DNA of 64,000 bases from Phreatobacter sp. (GTDB lineage: Bacteria; Pseudomonadota; Alphaproteobacteria; Rhizobiales; Phreatobacteraceae), in assembly GCF_016793595.1 (NCBI RefSeq), contig NZ_JAEULY010000004.1, forward strand, positions 434,001 through 498,000, written 5' to 3'. How positions within the stretch are numbered: position 1 is the stretch's first letter; every line of letters begins with the position of its first letter. The position numbers and the translations under genes were made by a program. Shown piece by piece: positions 8,693 through 17,762 of this stretch. The notes beneath the pieces are model-generated. The model saw only the letters and a list, made by a program, of their open reading frames with translations. It was not told where the DNA came from and did no database searches.

Positions 8693-10107
8693 GCCCGCCT
8701 CCGGTCGAGGCCGTGATCCCGCCCGGCTCCATCCAGCGCAACCGGCGCGGGCATTTCCGGGCGCCGGACGCGGCGGAGCCTTGCCGCCGGCAGATCGTCG
8801 TCGTCGCCCCGGCCCACTCCGACATAGCGGAAGCCGTGCCGGATCACGTCGCGCGCGGAATAGATGTTCCTGAGATCGACCAGCACGGGCTGGGCCATCA
8901 GCCCCTTCAGCCGCGGCAGGCCGAGAGCGCGGAACTGGTCCCATTCAGTGACGATGGCGAGGGCGGACGCCCCGCGCGCCGCCTCATAGGGGCTCTTGCA
9001 GAACACGACCTCAGGCAGCAGGGCGCGGGCCTGATCCATGCCTTCGGGATCATGGACCCGGACCTCCGCGCCCGCGTCGAGAAGACCCCGGATGATGGCG
9101 AGCGAAGGCGCCTCGCGGACATCGTCGGTATTCGGCTTGAAGGTCAGGCCGAGCACCGCGACGGCCTTGCCGCGCACCGAACCGCCCGCCGCCGCGATGA
9201 TCCGGCGCGCCATCGCCCGCTTGCGCTGGTCGTTGACCGCCACCGTCGCCTCGATCAGCCGCAGCGGCGCGTCATGGTCCTGGGCTGTCTTGACGAGGGC
9301 CAGCGTATCCTTGGGAAAGCACGAGCCGCCGAAGCCGGGACCGGCATGGAGGAATTTCGACCCGATGCGGTTGTCCGCGCCGATGCCGCGCGCGACGTCC
9401 TGTACATCCGCGCCGACCTTCTCGCAGAGATCGGCGATCTCGTTGATGAAGGTGATCTTCATCGCGAGGAAGGCATTGGCCGCATATTTGATCAGCTCTG
9501 CCGCCCGGCGCGAGGCAAAGAGCAGCGGCGATGTGTTGAGGAACAGCGGCCGATAGACCTCCGTCATCACCTCGCGCGCGCGCTCGTCCGTCGTGCCGAC
9601 GACGATCCTGTCGGGCCGCTTGAAATCGCCGATCGCCGCGCCCTCGCGGAGGAATTCGGGGTTGGAGGCAACGACGACATCGGCCGCCGGATTGGCCGCG
9701 CGGATGATCCGCTCGACCTCGTCGCTGGTGCCAACGGGAACGGTCGACTTGGTGACCACCACCGTGAAACCGCGCAGCGCCGAGGCGATCTCCCGTGCGG
9801 CGGCGAAGACGTGGGATATGTCGGCGAAACCGTCGCCGCGCCGCGACGGCGTGCCAACGGCGATGAAGACGGCATCCGCCTCCCCGACCGCTGGCGCGAG
9901 CGCCGTCGTGAAGGCGAGGCGTCCCGCCTCGACGTTCCGCGCAACCAATTCAGCAAGACCGGGCTCGTAGATGGGCACCCGGCCGCCGTGCAGGGCATCG
10001 ATCCGCGCCGGATCACTGTCGACGCACGTAACGGAATGGCCGAAATCGGCGAAACAGGCCCCGGATACGAGGCCGACATAGCCGCAGCCGATCATCGCGA
10101 TATGCAT
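8689..10107 (-). CDS. ugd: UDP-glucose 6-dehydrogenase
   Basis: Oxidises UDP-glucose to UDP-glucuronate with two NAD+. The 472-residue protein starts [20 protein letters not shown] (NAD site) behind a strong ribosome site (AGGGAG). It carries [26 protein letters not shown], the helix [17 protein letters not shown], and the catalytic [14 protein letters not shown] with the active-site Cys, then [20 protein letters not shown] in the C-terminal Rossmann domain. The last 30 or so residues are an Arg/Asp-rich tail beyond the usual end. It lies 38 bases after a LuxR-type regulator gene and overlaps the epimerase gene downstream, forming a three-gene operon. Confidence 0.95.
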   Translation of the reverse strand: MHIAMIGCGYVGLVSGACFADFGHSVTCVDSDPARIDALHGGRVPIYEPGLAELVARNVEAGRLAFTTALAPAVGEADAVFIAVGTPSRRGDGFADISHVFAAAREIASALRGFTVVVTKSTVPVGTSDEVERIIRAANPAADVVVASNPEFLREGAAIGDFKRPDRIVVGTTDERAREVMTEVYRPLFLNTSPLLFASRRAAELIKYAANAFLAMKITFINEIADLCEKVGADVQDVARGIGADNRIGSKFLHAGPGFGGSCFPKDTLALVKTAQDHDAPLRLIEATVAVNDQRKRAMARRIIAAAGGSVRGKAVAVLGLTFKPNTDDVREAPSLAIIRGLLDAGAEVRVHDPEGMDQARALLPEVVFCKSPYEAARGASALAIVTEWDQFRALGLPRLKGLMAQPVLVDLRNIYSARDVIRHGFRYVGVGRGDDDDLPAARLRRVRRPEMPAPVALDGAGRDHGLDRRRA

Positions 10108-10145
10108 GGCGCTTCTCCCTTCCTCGCAGGCGTCGCGCAGCCCGG

Positions 10146-10823
10146 TCAGGGCAGCACGGCGACCCGCGTGAGGAGGGAGACCAGCTCCGCCTGCCGCCGC
10201 GTCTGCGTCTTGGCAAAGATGGCGGCGAGCTGGGAGCGGACCGTCGTCCGGCTGAGCCGCCGGCTGCGCGCGATCTCCATCGGCACCTCGCCCTGCGCCA
10301 GCAGCAATGCGAGCCGCGTTTCGGCAAGCGTCAGGCCGAACATCCGCTGCAGCATGCTGGGATTGGGCTGCAGATGGGCGTCGAGGTCGAGCAGCATGAC
10401 GAGGCAGCGGCCATCCGCCGGCGGGTCCGGCGTCTGGTTGACGAAGAGCGGGGCTTCGTCGCGGCCGGACACCACCACCCAGGAGAGCGCGCCGAGCGTC
10501 GGCCTGGTGCGCGAACGATCCATCAGACGACGGAAGGCGCGCGAGATCTCCTCGAGACCGCGCGAGGCGCCGGCAGCGCCCATCAGCAGCGTGCGGGCCG
10601 TCGCATTGGCCTCGACCACACTGCGGCCGTCGGCAAGCACCAGATAGCCGCAGCCGAGGCGGTCCAGCGCGCCGAGCGCCGGGTGGTTCGGCGCATCCCG
10701 GCTGCCTGCATCGGCAAGCGAGGACGAGAATTCGCGGCTACGCGGAGGCGGCGGACGCCTCCCCTCCAGAAACGGCGGCGGTGAGCGGAGAGAGGCTTCT
10801 GCGTGGCTGCTCGCAAACGTCAT
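10146..10823 (-). CDS. LuxR-type HTH transcriptional regulator
   Basis: 225 residues. The C-terminal 65 residues form a LuxR-type HTH: FGLTLAETRLALLLAQGEVP, then MEIARSRRLSRTTVRSQLAA and IFAKTQTRRQAELVSLL. The middle (LDRLGCGYLVLADGRSVVEA) resembles a divergent PAS-like sensor domain, as in other alphaproteobacterial regulators of this build. The N-terminus is Pro/Arg-rich. The ATG at 10823 is preceded by AGGGAG at good distance, so it is preferred to the upstream ATG at 10892. It is the first gene of the ugd-epimerase operon and divergent from the amino-sugar block starting at 11534, so it is a good candidate for control of both, though this is inferred. Confidence 0.85.
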   Translation of the reverse strand: MTFASSHAEASLRSPPPFLEGRRPPPPRSREFSSSLADAGSRDAPNHPALGALDRLGCGYLVLADGRSVVEANATARTLLMGAAGASRGLEEISRAFRRLMDRSRTRPTLGALSWVVVSGRDEAPLFVNQTPDPPADGRCLVMLLDLDAHLQPNPSMLQRMFGLTLAETRLALLLAQGEVPMEIARSRRLSRTTVRSQLAAIFAKTQTRRQAELVSLLTRVAVLP

Positions 10824-11533
10824 GACACTACTCCCTACGAGAGCCTTCCGACGACGGAAGCGGGTCCGGCGATGACGCGCGTTTGCTGTCATCGCGCAGG
10901 ATTGCGCGCTGTCGTTGTACGGAAGTTTGGTGTTTCCCCTCGACCTCCGGCGGAGGCCAATTCATGCCACTTCACAATCATTTGCGTGGAATTTTCCGGC
11001 AGCCAAAAGAACTGCACCCCCATCCATTCCAGCACCTGAAGACAATAGCAGCACGGCCCCGATGCACACGCGCCCGTTGTAGTTAGCAGACTTGCCCCGA
11101 TGGGTGGGACAATCGTTCGAATGAATCCTTCCGCTAGGTAATATCGATCAGTCTACTCCGAAGGAGGTATCGCCTGTGGAGTACCCCCTCAGGCAAGCCT
11201 CTCGCCGTTCGCGACAACCGATCGGTTCGAGCCCGGGCGCCACCGTCATGCCGGTGCTCCCAGAACGCGAGCGCGCAAGACGCGAGCGCGATGCGGCCAC
11301 GCGCGCGCAGCGTCGCCGGACGGCGCGGACGCACCGGTCGGCCGATGCCTTTTCAGGTCGAGACTGCAGCCGTCCTTCAAACGGACGAAGACCGGCCCGA
11401 ACAACGCTGCCTAGCATCCCCAATCTCCGCCGGAGCTGACGCCCAACCGATGCTCCCGGCGGCCACATCCGCATTCGGGAATGTCTCGCGTCTATCGGTC
11501 GATGCCGGCCTGGGCGGATATTGGGAGGTTCGC
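10824..11533. promoter_or_regulatory. Long divergent intergenic region of the polysaccharide locus
   Basis: 710 bases between the LuxR-type gene (-) and the nucleotidyltransferase gene (+). Open frames here lack family resemblance. The part near 10890-11160 is less GC-rich than the surrounding genes and probably holds both promoters. Short palindromes are visible, for example CCTCCGGCGGAGG near 10942 and TACTCCGAAGGAGGTA near 11154, but no site can be assigned to a regulator. Confidence 0.5.
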
Positions 11534-12253
11534 ATGAAGGCAGTGATCCAATGTGGCGGCAAGGGCACCAGGCTGCGTCCCTATACGGCGGTGCTGCCGA
11601 AGCCTCTCATGCCCATCGGCTCGCGGCCGGTGCTGGAACTGCTGCTGAAGTGGCTGCGTCGCAACGGCATCCGCGAGGTCTTCATTACCACCGGCTATCT
11701 CGGCCACCTCATTCGCAGCTTCTGCGGCAATGGCGAGCAGTGGAACCTGAAGATCGTCTACACCGAGGAGATCGAGCCGCTCGGCACGATCGGCCCGCTG
11801 ACCCTCGTGCGCGACCGCCTGCTGGACGGGCCCTTCCTCGTGCTCAACGGCGACGTGCTCACCGACCTCAATCTCAGCCAGTTCGCCAGCTTCCACCGCC
11901 GGCAGCCGGGCCCGGTCACCATCGCCACGGCGGTCCGGACCATCAAGATGGATTTCGGCGTCATCGAGGAGGTCAATGACACCGTCGTCGGCTTCCGCGA
12001 GAAGCCTTCGCTGCCGCATCTCGTCAGCATGGGTCTCTACTGCATGGACCCCTCGATCTTCGAGCTCATTCCCGACGGCGTGCCGTTCGGCTTCGACGAC
12101 CTGATGCTGCAGATGCTCGAAGACCAGACGCCGGTGCATGTCTTCAAGCACAACGGCCTGTGGCTCGACATCGGCCGCGTCGAGGATTTCCACCGCGCCC
12201 AGGACATCGCATGGGACGACCAGTCGGTCGTCGCCGAGTCCCAGGCTGCCTGA
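11534..12253 (+). CDS. Sugar-1-phosphate nucleotidyltransferase
   Basis: 239-residue NDP-sugar pyrophosphorylase of the RmlA/GDP-mannose-pyrophosphorylase fold, making an activated sugar from NTP and sugar-1-phosphate. The signature GGKGTRLRPYTAVLPKPLMP lies at the N-terminus, followed by VFITTGYLGHLI, IEPLGTIGPL, FLVLNGDVLTDLN (metal-binding Asp), GVIEE, FREKP and the C-terminal LWLDIGRVEDFHRA. It is short: the left-handed beta-helix of bifunctional enzymes is absent. The ATG at 11534 follows GGGAGG; the frame is open further upstream but unlike the family. With the aminotransferase and LegB-like dehydratase downstream, it resembles the PtmE-LegB-LegC set that starts nucleotide-activated amino-sugar synthesis. 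The nucleotide and sugar cannot be read from the sequence. Confidence 0.88.
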   Translation: MKAVIQCGGKGTRLRPYTAVLPKPLMPIGSRPVLELLLKWLRRNGIREVFITTGYLGHLIRSFCGNGEQWNLKIVYTEEIEPLGTIGPLTLVRDRLLDGPFLVLNGDVLTDLNLSQFASFHRRQPGPVTIATAVRTIKMDFGVIEEVNDTVVGFREKPSLPHLVSMGLYCMDPSIFELIPDGVPFGFDDLMLQMLEDQTPVHVFKHNGLWLDIGRVEDFHRAQDIAWDDQSVVAESQAA

Positions 12254-12279
12254 GCCCCTCACTGGCAAGGATCCGCGCC

Positions 12280-13416
12280 ATGCTGCTGGTCGGCGAGCCC
12301 ATTCTGGGCCACGAAGAGAAGAACGCCCTGTGCGACGTCATCGACAGCGGCTGGCTGACGATGGGCGATCGCGTCCGCGCCTTCGAGGAGGCCTTCGCCC
12401 ATGCCCATGGCGCGGAGGATTCCGTCGCGGTGAATTCCTGCACCGCGGCGCTGCACCTGATCCTGCACGCCCTCGGCCTCGGCCCCGGCGACGAGGTGCT
12501 CGTCCCCTCCCTCACTTTCGTCGCGACCGCCAACAGCGTGCTCTATGTCGGCGCGACGCCGGTCTTCGTCGACATCCAGTCGGCCGACGTGCCGCTGATG
12601 TCGCTGGCCGAGGCGGAAGCCCGGTGCACGCCGCGGACCAAGGCCGTCATCCTCGTCCACTTCGCCGGATATCTGCCGGACCGCGCGGCCTGGCAGGCCT
12701 TCGCCCACCGGCGCGGCCTCCTGCTGATCGAGGATGCCGCCCATGCGCCGGGACTGCGCGAGGTCGGCACATTCGGCGTCGCCGCGGCCTTCAGCTTCTA
12801 CGGCAACAAGAACATGACCACCGGCGAGGGCGGCGCGGTGATCGCCCGGGACAGCGAGCTTCTGGCGACGATCCGTCAGGCGCGCGGCCACGGCATGACC
12901 AGCGGCACGCGCCAGCGGCTCGACGCCCGCACGCCGACGTACGACGTCACCATGATCGGCTTCAACTACCGGCTAGACGAGCTGCGCGCAGCCATCGGCC
13001 TCGCCCAGCTCCGGCATCTGCCGCACTGGAACGAGGCCCGCCGCGCGCTGACGGCCGAATACCGCCAGCGGCTCGCCTTCCACTGCCCCGGCCTGACGGT
13101 GCCCTTCTCGCAGCCACGGCTGACGACCTGCCACATCATGCCGGTGCTCCTGCCAGTCGGCACGGACCGGCAGTCGGTGATCGACCATCTGCGCGCCGAC
13201 GGCATCCAGACGACGATCCACTACTCGCCGGTGCACCTGATGACGCTCTACGCCAACCTCTGGCGGGGCATCAGCCTGCCGCGCACCGAGGACTTCGCCC
13301 GGCGCGAGCTGACGCTGCCGCTGCATCCCCGCATGGATGCGGCGAACGTCGAGACGGTCGCGGCCAGTCTCGGACAGGCCCTCCGCAGCCGCGCATCGGT
13401 GGAGGCCGTGGCATGA
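12280..13416 (+). CDS. DegT/DnrJ/EryC1-family PLP-dependent sugar aminotransferase
   Basis: 378 residues. Converts a 4-keto (or 3-keto) NDP-sugar into an amino sugar, usually with glutamate as donor. It shows VIDSGWLTMGDRVRAFEEAF, VNSCTAALHLILHALGLGPG (cofactor phosphate site), VPSLTFVATANSVLYVGATP, LIEDAAHAPG (Asp contacting the PLP ring), SFYGNKNMTTGEGGAV with the Schiff-base Lys, and GFNYRLDELRAAIGLAQL. The start is at ATG 12280, with AAGGA nearby, 26 bases after the nucleotidyltransferase gene. It overlaps the sugar transferase gene by ATGA. Beside the LegB-like dehydratase, a C4 aminotransferase of LegC/PglE type is the best reading. Confidence 0.9.
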   Translation: MLLVGEPILGHEEKNALCDVIDSGWLTMGDRVRAFEEAFAHAHGAEDSVAVNSCTAALHLILHALGLGPGDEVLVPSLTFVATANSVLYVGATPVFVDIQSADVPLMSLAEAEARCTPRTKAVILVHFAGYLPDRAAWQAFAHRRGLLLIEDAAHAPGLREVGTFGVAAAFSFYGNKNMTTGEGGAVIARDSELLATIRQARGHGMTSGTRQRLDARTPTYDVTMIGFNYRLDELRAAIGLAQLRHLPHWNEARRALTAEYRQRLAFHCPGLTVPFSQPRLTTCHIMPVLLPVGTDRQSVIDHLRADGIQTTIHYSPVHLMTLYANLWRGISLPRTEDFARRELTLPLHPRMDAANVETVAASLGQALRSRASVEAVA

Positions 13417-14126
13417 GCGCACCCGAGCTCGACCTGCGCCACGGCCACACGGCCCGCGACATCGGCGAGGCGGCGAGCCGCTGCTTCGACCTCGTGATCG
13501 CGATCGCCGCGCTCATTGTCCTGTCGCCGGTCTTCCTCGCCGTGATGGCGGCCATCTGGATCGAAGGCGGCAGGCCGATCTTCTTCGCGCAGCTCAGGCT
13601 CGGTCGCAGCGGGCGGCCCTTCGTCATGTACAAGTTCCGCAAGTTTGGCGCGGCCAGCGGCACCGATGGATGCCCGCTCACGGTCGCGGGCGACATGCGG
13701 CTGACGCCGGTGGGCGCCTTCCTGGCCGCGACCAAGATCGACGAGCTGCCGCAGCTCTGGAACGTGCTGCGCGGCGACATGGCGATTGTCGGCCCACGGC
13801 CGGAATCCCTGGCTTTCGCGGATTGCTTCCGGGGGTCTTTCGAGCACGTCCTCGACTTCAAGCCGGGACTGCTCGGACCGAGCCAGATCTACTTCCGCAA
13901 CGAGTGTCGCTTCTATCCGGCAGACGCGGATCCGACGACCTTCTACCGGGAGGTTCTGTTCCCCGCCAAGGCGCGGCTGGACCTCGCCTACTTCCCGCAC
14001 CGGACCCTCGGCTCCGACTTCGCGCTGCTGCTCCGCGGCGTGCTGGCGGTGCTCGGCTGGGCGCCGGCAAGGAGCGCCGGCGACCGCGCCGGTCCGGCGG
14101 ACGTGCGTTTGCCGGGCCATTCGTGA
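13413..14126 (+). CDS. Initiating sugar-phosphate transferase (bacterial sugar transferase family)
   Basis: 237 residues. Transfers a sugar-1-phosphate from an NDP-sugar to undecaprenyl phosphate, the first membrane step of polysaccharide assembly. A single N-terminal hydrophobic helix (VIAIAALIVLSPVFLAVMAA) is followed by PIFFAQLRLGRSGRPFVMYK, the basic KFRKF segment, and TKIDELPQLWNVLRGDMAIV with GPRPE, which carries the catalytic Asp-Glu pair. The lack of the four extra helices of WcaJ/WbaP makes it PglC-like; PglC acts on a diacetamido-trideoxy sugar, which fits an amino-sugar pathway here. It overlaps the aminotransferase gene by ATGA. The C-terminal 25 residues are variable. Confidence 0.92.
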   Translation: MSAPELDLRHGHTARDIGEAASRCFDLVIAIAALIVLSPVFLAVMAAIWIEGGRPIFFAQLRLGRSGRPFVMYKFRKFGAASGTDGCPLTVAGDMRLTPVGAFLAATKIDELPQLWNVLRGDMAIVGPRPESLAFADCFRGSFEHVLDFKPGLLGPSQIYFRNECRFYPADADPTTFYREVLFPAKARLDLAYFPHRTLGSDFALLLRGVLAVLGWAPARSAGDRAGPADVRLPGHS

Positions 14127-14153
14127 GGTCGCGGAGCAGGGAGGCGCAGCGCC

Positions 14154-15161
14154 ATGGACTACAGGGGCATGAAGGTTCTCGTTACCGGCGCCGACGGCTT
14201 CATCGGCTCGCACCTGACGGAGGCCCTGGTCGGAGCTGGCGCCCAGGTCACGGCGCTGGCGCTCTACAATTCCTTCGACAGCCACGGCTGGCTCGACGAC
14301 GTGTCGGAGCCAGTGCGGCGCAACCTGACGATGATCCGCGGCGACGTGCGCGACGCCGCCTTCGTCGCCCGCATCGTCCAGGGCCAGCACATGGTGTTCC
14401 ACGTCGCGGCCCTCATCGCCATCCCGCATTCCTATGCCGCCGCGCAGTCCTATGTGGAGACCAACGTCATCGGCACGCTCAACGTGCTCGAGGCCGCGCG
14501 CCAGTACGGCACCGAGCGCGTGATCCACACCTCCACCAGCGAGGTCTACGGCACGGCGCAGACCATGCCGATCGCCGAGAGCCATCCGCTGCAGGGGCAG
14601 TCGCCCTATTCGGCCTCCAAGATCGGCGCCGACATGATGACCGAAGCCTTCGCCCGGTCTTTCGGGCTGCCGGCGGTGATCCTCCGGCCGTTCAACACGT
14701 TCGGCCCGCGCCAGAGCGAAAGGGCGATCATCCCGACCATCATTCGCCAGGCGCTGGATCCCGGCTGCGATGCGATCATGGTCGGCGACACCACGCCGGT
14801 CCGCGACCTCACCTATGTCGATGACACGGTGGCCGCTTTCATGGTGGCCGGGAGTGCGCCGGGGATCGAGTTCGGGCGTCCCTACAATGCCGGCTGCGGC
14901 AAGGCCGTGACGGTGGCCGATCTCATCGAGATCATTCGCGGCCTCACCGGCACGAGCAAGCCCGTGCGGCGCGACGAGGCGCGGATGCGCCCGGTCAATT
15001 CCGAGGTGCGGGCGCTGCTCGCCGACAATTCCCTTCTCCGCCGCGAGACGGGCTGGCGACCCGGCACCAGCCTCAGCGACGGCCTTGAAAAGACCATCGC
15101 CTGGTGGCGCGGCCGCATGGGTGCCGGCCGGGTCCGCCGCGAGAAGGATTTCATCACATGA
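14154..15161 (+). CDS. LegB-like NDP-sugar 4,6-dehydratase (extended SDR)
   Basis: 335 residues. The NAD site VTGADGFIGSHLTEALVGAG leads into LALYNSFDSHGWLDD; the YNSFxSxGWLD stretch is characteristic of LegB-type dehydratases acting on NDP-GlcNAc. Further on are FHVAALIAIPHSYAAAQSYV, the catalytic TSTSEVYGTAQ (T/D/E-type active site), YSASKIGADMMTE (YxxxK), FNTFGPRQSERAIIPTII and YVDDTVAAFM. The expected product is a 4-keto-6-deoxy intermediate for the aminotransferase at 12280. A GGGAGG ribosome site precedes the ATG, and the stop overlaps the next gene by ATGA. Other 4,6-dehydratases or an epimerase cannot be fully excluded. Confidence 0.87.
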   Translation: MDYRGMKVLVTGADGFIGSHLTEALVGAGAQVTALALYNSFDSHGWLDDVSEPVRRNLTMIRGDVRDAAFVARIVQGQHMVFHVAALIAIPHSYAAAQSYVETNVIGTLNVLEAARQYGTERVIHTSTSEVYGTAQTMPIAESHPLQGQSPYSASKIGADMMTEAFARSFGLPAVILRPFNTFGPRQSERAIIPTIIRQALDPGCDAIMVGDTTPVRDLTYVDDTVAAFMVAGSAPGIEFGRPYNAGCGKAVTVADLIEIIRGLTGTSKPVRRDEARMRPVNSEVRALLADNSLLRRETGWRPGTSLSDGLEKTIAWWRGRMGAGRVRREKDFIT

Positions 15162-16447
15162 ACCGGCCCGACAGGGCCGGGCGCCGGCGTCTGATCGGAT
15201 CGGTCGCGGCCGCCGCCACGATCGCGGTCCTTTCCGGATGGGCGTCGGCGTTCTCCGACAACCTCTCCGGCGCACGGGTCATACCGCCGCCGGAGACAGC
15301 GCTGCCGGGCTATCTCCAGCCCAGCCGCGACCCCGCCTTTGGCACGCCCTACACGCGCATCACCGATCCGGGCGCGACGCTCGGCGCCGGGATAGCCTGC
15401 GGCCGCGACATGTGCCGCCACCGCTATTCCAGCGCGCAGGCATGGAATGCCGACCAGAGCCTGCTGCTTATCCCGATCGGTTGCAGCGGCATGTGCTTCT
15501 TCGACGGTCGCACCTACGAGCCACTTTTTCGCCGCGCCCGTTTCGGCGAATGCGAATGGCATCCCCTGCGTCCCGAGGCGATGATCTGCGTGACGCCCTC
15601 CGCCGTGCTGATCTGGGAGCCCAAGACCGCGCGCGAAGAGGTGCTCTACCGCGCGGCGGGCTATCGCGACCTCAAATTCGGCCCGTACAAGGGCAACCCT
15701 TCGAATGACGGGCGCTGGATCGCCGTGCGCGCCCTCGCTCCGAGCGGCGAGGAGGTCGTGTTCGCCTTCGATCTCGTCGAACGACGCAAGAAGCCCGACA
15801 TTTCCCTCAATGGCCTGCCCGGCAAAACGAATGCCTGCACGATCTCGCCGCTTGGCCTGCATGTCGCCTGCATCCAGAACGCGCCTGACGGTACGGACCA
15901 GGGGTTCATTTTCTCGCGCGACGGCGATCTCGTGCAGCGCTGGTCGGAGCACCATAGGCCGGGCCATGGCGACATGACCGTCGATGCCGATGGCAGCGAG
16001 GTCTATGTCGGCATCAGCAAGGCGCCGCCGGATCGCTACTTCATCATCAAGCGGCGGCTTGTCGACGGCGCCGTGACTGTTCTCGCGCCCACGGGCGAAG
16101 GCCAGCATGCCTCCCTGCGCTCGATCGGCCGGCCGGGCTGGGTCTTCGTCACCTATTCCGGCGACCCCGAGGCGGTCGCGCGGCGGCCGGGCTGGGCGCC
16201 ATTCGCGCGCGAGGTGATCGCGCTGAAGATCGACGGTAGCGGCGAGTTCCGCCGCGTCGTCCATACCCACAGCGTCCGGCACAATTACTGGAACGAGGCG
16301 CAGGCATCGCCCTCGCCGGACGGCACCCAGATCATGTGGGCGAGCAACTGGAACCGGCCGGGTGGCCCCATCCATACCTTCGTCGCCCGCCTCGACTGGC
16401 CGACGCGCGCGGCCACCTCAGAATCCGTGATGGAGCCGCAGAGATGA
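15158..16447 (+). CDS. Exported beta-propeller protein, TolB/oligogalacturonate-lyase-like, function unknown
   Basis: 429 residues with a Tat-like or Sec signal (GRRRLIGSVAAAATIAVLSG, then an AxA site at WASAF). The mature protein shows propeller-like blades: YTRITDPGAT, AWNADQSLLLIPIG, CEWHPLRPEAMICV, GPYKGNPSNDGRWIAVRAL, CTISPLGLHVACIQ, GDMTVDADGSEVYVGI and ASPSPDGTQIMWASNWNRPG, with H, N and W residues near the end recalling oligogalacturonate lyases. Four cysteines in the first 150 residues may form disulfides. It is embedded in the sugar operon, overlapping the dehydratase by ATGA and the export gene by ATGA, so a periplasmic role in polysaccharide handling (lyase, binding or assembly) is inferred. 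No catalytic residues can be assigned with confidence. Confidence 0.72.
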   Translation: MNRPDRAGRRRLIGSVAAAATIAVLSGWASAFSDNLSGARVIPPPETALPGYLQPSRDPAFGTPYTRITDPGATLGAGIACGRDMCRHRYSSAQAWNADQSLLLIPIGCSGMCFFDGRTYEPLFRRARFGECEWHPLRPEAMICVTPSAVLIWEPKTAREEVLYRAAGYRDLKFGPYKGNPSNDGRWIAVRALAPSGEEVVFAFDLVERRKKPDISLNGLPGKTNACTISPLGLHVACIQNAPDGTDQGFIFSRDGDLVQRWSEHHRPGHGDMTVDADGSEVYVGISKAPPDRYFIIKRRLVDGAVTVLAPTGEGQHASLRSIGRPGWVFVTYSGDPEAVARRPGWAPFAREVIALKIDGSGEFRRVVHTHSVRHNYWNEAQASPSPDGTQIMWASNWNRPGGPIHTFVARLDWPTRAATSESVMEPQR

Positions 16448-17709
16448 CCCGCAGCAGGCATTCCCTCCTCCTCGCCGCCTCGCTCATCTGCATCGGCCTC
16501 GCGGCGACGCCACGGCCCGCGCGAGCGGACGGCCCCTATCGGCTCGCGCCCGGCGATACCGTCGAGATCGGGCTCGCCGTGTTGGGCGACCAGCGCCAGC
16601 GGGCCATGATCCAGGCGGACGGGACCATCGCCCTGCCCTGGACCGGCCGGGTGATGATCGGCGGACTGACGGCGGCCGAGTTCCAGGCGCGCATGGAGGC
16701 GCTGCTGCCGAACCGGGTGCTCCGCAGCCGCACGCCGGACGGGCGCGAGCACATCATCTCGGTGCGGCCCGAGGACATCTTCGTCTCGGTCGCGGAGTTC
16801 CGCCCCGTCTACGTCACCGGCGACGTGCTGACGCCCGGCCAGCAGACCTATCGCCCCCAGATGACCGTCCGGCAGGTCGTTACGGCGGCCGGCGGCTACA
16901 GCCTGCTGCGCTCGCGCGCCACGCAGACCGGCGCCGACCCGGCCGACCTGCGCCGCGACCACGACACGCTCTGGACCGAGTATACGCGCGAATATTACCG
17001 CATCCTGCGCACCCGCGCGGAGCTTGCCGGCCATGACAGCTTCGATCTGGCGCCGCCCCGCTCGTCGCCGCTGCCCGCCTCCGTACCCGAGAGCATCGGT
17101 CAGGCCGAACTGGAATCGCTGAAGGTCGCGCAGGCCGACTTCCGGCTCGAAGGCGCCTATCTCGCCCGCGCCACGCGGGAAACCCAGGAACAGGCCGTCG
17201 TGCTCGCCCGGCGCGAGCAGGAGGAGGAGAAGGGCGTCGAGGCGGACACCGCCGAACTGGAGCGCATCAACCGCCTCTACGGCGGTGGCAATCTGGTCAG
17301 CCAGCGCGTCAGTGAGAGCCGCCGCGCAGTTCTCATGTCCTCCTCACGGCGCCTCGAGACCACGGTTCAGCTCATGCGCGCGCGCCGGCAGGCGGACGAC
17401 TACGCGCGCCAGCTCGAACGGCTGGGCAACCAGCGGCAGAACACACTTCTCCTGCAGCTTCGGGACGCCAGCACGCGCCTTGCCGATCTCGCCCTGCGCA
17501 TCCAGGCCGTGGGCGAGAAGCTCCGGCCGAGCGGCGGCGCGGTCTCGGCGCCCGGCCCCGGCGCGACGACCGCGACCAGCCTCGTCGTGACGCGCAAGAT
17601 CGGCGAGCAGTGGCAGCGCCTGCCGGTGACGGAGGATACCGACGTGCTGCCCGGCGATGTCGTGGAAGCGGTGCTGCGCTCCGAGGCGACCGCCGCCGTC
17701 GCGAACTGA
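16444..17709 (+). CDS. Outer-membrane polysaccharide export protein, OPX/ExoF type
   Basis: 421 residues with a Sec signal (SLLLAASLICIGLAA, cleavage near ARADG) and no lipobox Cys. The mature part begins YRLAPGDTVEIGLAVLGDQR, the export-domain signature, and continues with IQADGTIALPWTGRVMIGGL, then an SLBB-like segment VYVTGDVLTPGQQTYRPQMT with VRQVVTAAGGY. The second half (residues 175-360) is a long Glu/Arg/Gln-rich coiled coil as in ExoF of succinoglycan systems. The end (TEDTDVLPGDVVEAVL) is a second SLBB-like piece. It works with the Wzc-like co-polymerase at 22772-24961 to move polymer through the periplasm and outer membrane. It is the last gene of the plus-strand block. Confidence 0.9.
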   Translation: MTRSRHSLLLAASLICIGLAATPRPARADGPYRLAPGDTVEIGLAVLGDQRQRAMIQADGTIALPWTGRVMIGGLTAAEFQARMEALLPNRVLRSRTPDGREHIISVRPEDIFVSVAEFRPVYVTGDVLTPGQQTYRPQMTVRQVVTAAGGYSLLRSRATQTGADPADLRRDHDTLWTEYTREYYRILRTRAELAGHDSFDLAPPRSSPLPASVPESIGQAELESLKVAQADFRLEGAYLARATRETQEQAVVLARREQEEEKGVEADTAELERINRLYGGGNLVSQRVSESRRAVLMSSSRRLETTVQLMRARRQADDYARQLERLGNQRQNTLLLQLRDASTRLADLALRIQAVGEKLRPSGGAVSAPGPGATTATSLVVTRKIGEQWQRLPVTEDTDVLPGDVVEAVLRSEATAAVAN

Positions 17710-17729
17710 ACGGACGACAGCCGCAACCG

Positions 17730-17756
17730 GGCCGGCGCCTCACCGCGCCGGCCTTT
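17730..17756. terminator. Terminator between convergent export and NRPS-like genes
   Basis: GGCCGGCGC (17730-17738) and GCGCCGGCC (17745-17753) form a perfect 9-base stem with a 6-base loop, followed by TTT. It lies in the 53-base gap between the two converging operons and could serve both. Confidence 0.6.
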
Positions 17757-17762
17757 CCCTGT

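Noticed and set aside
12138-13412. Long frame leading into the sugar transferase
   Set aside because: Overlaps the aminotransferase gene in another frame and reads as Arg/Pro-rich sequence; the sugar transferase begins at its ATG at 13413.
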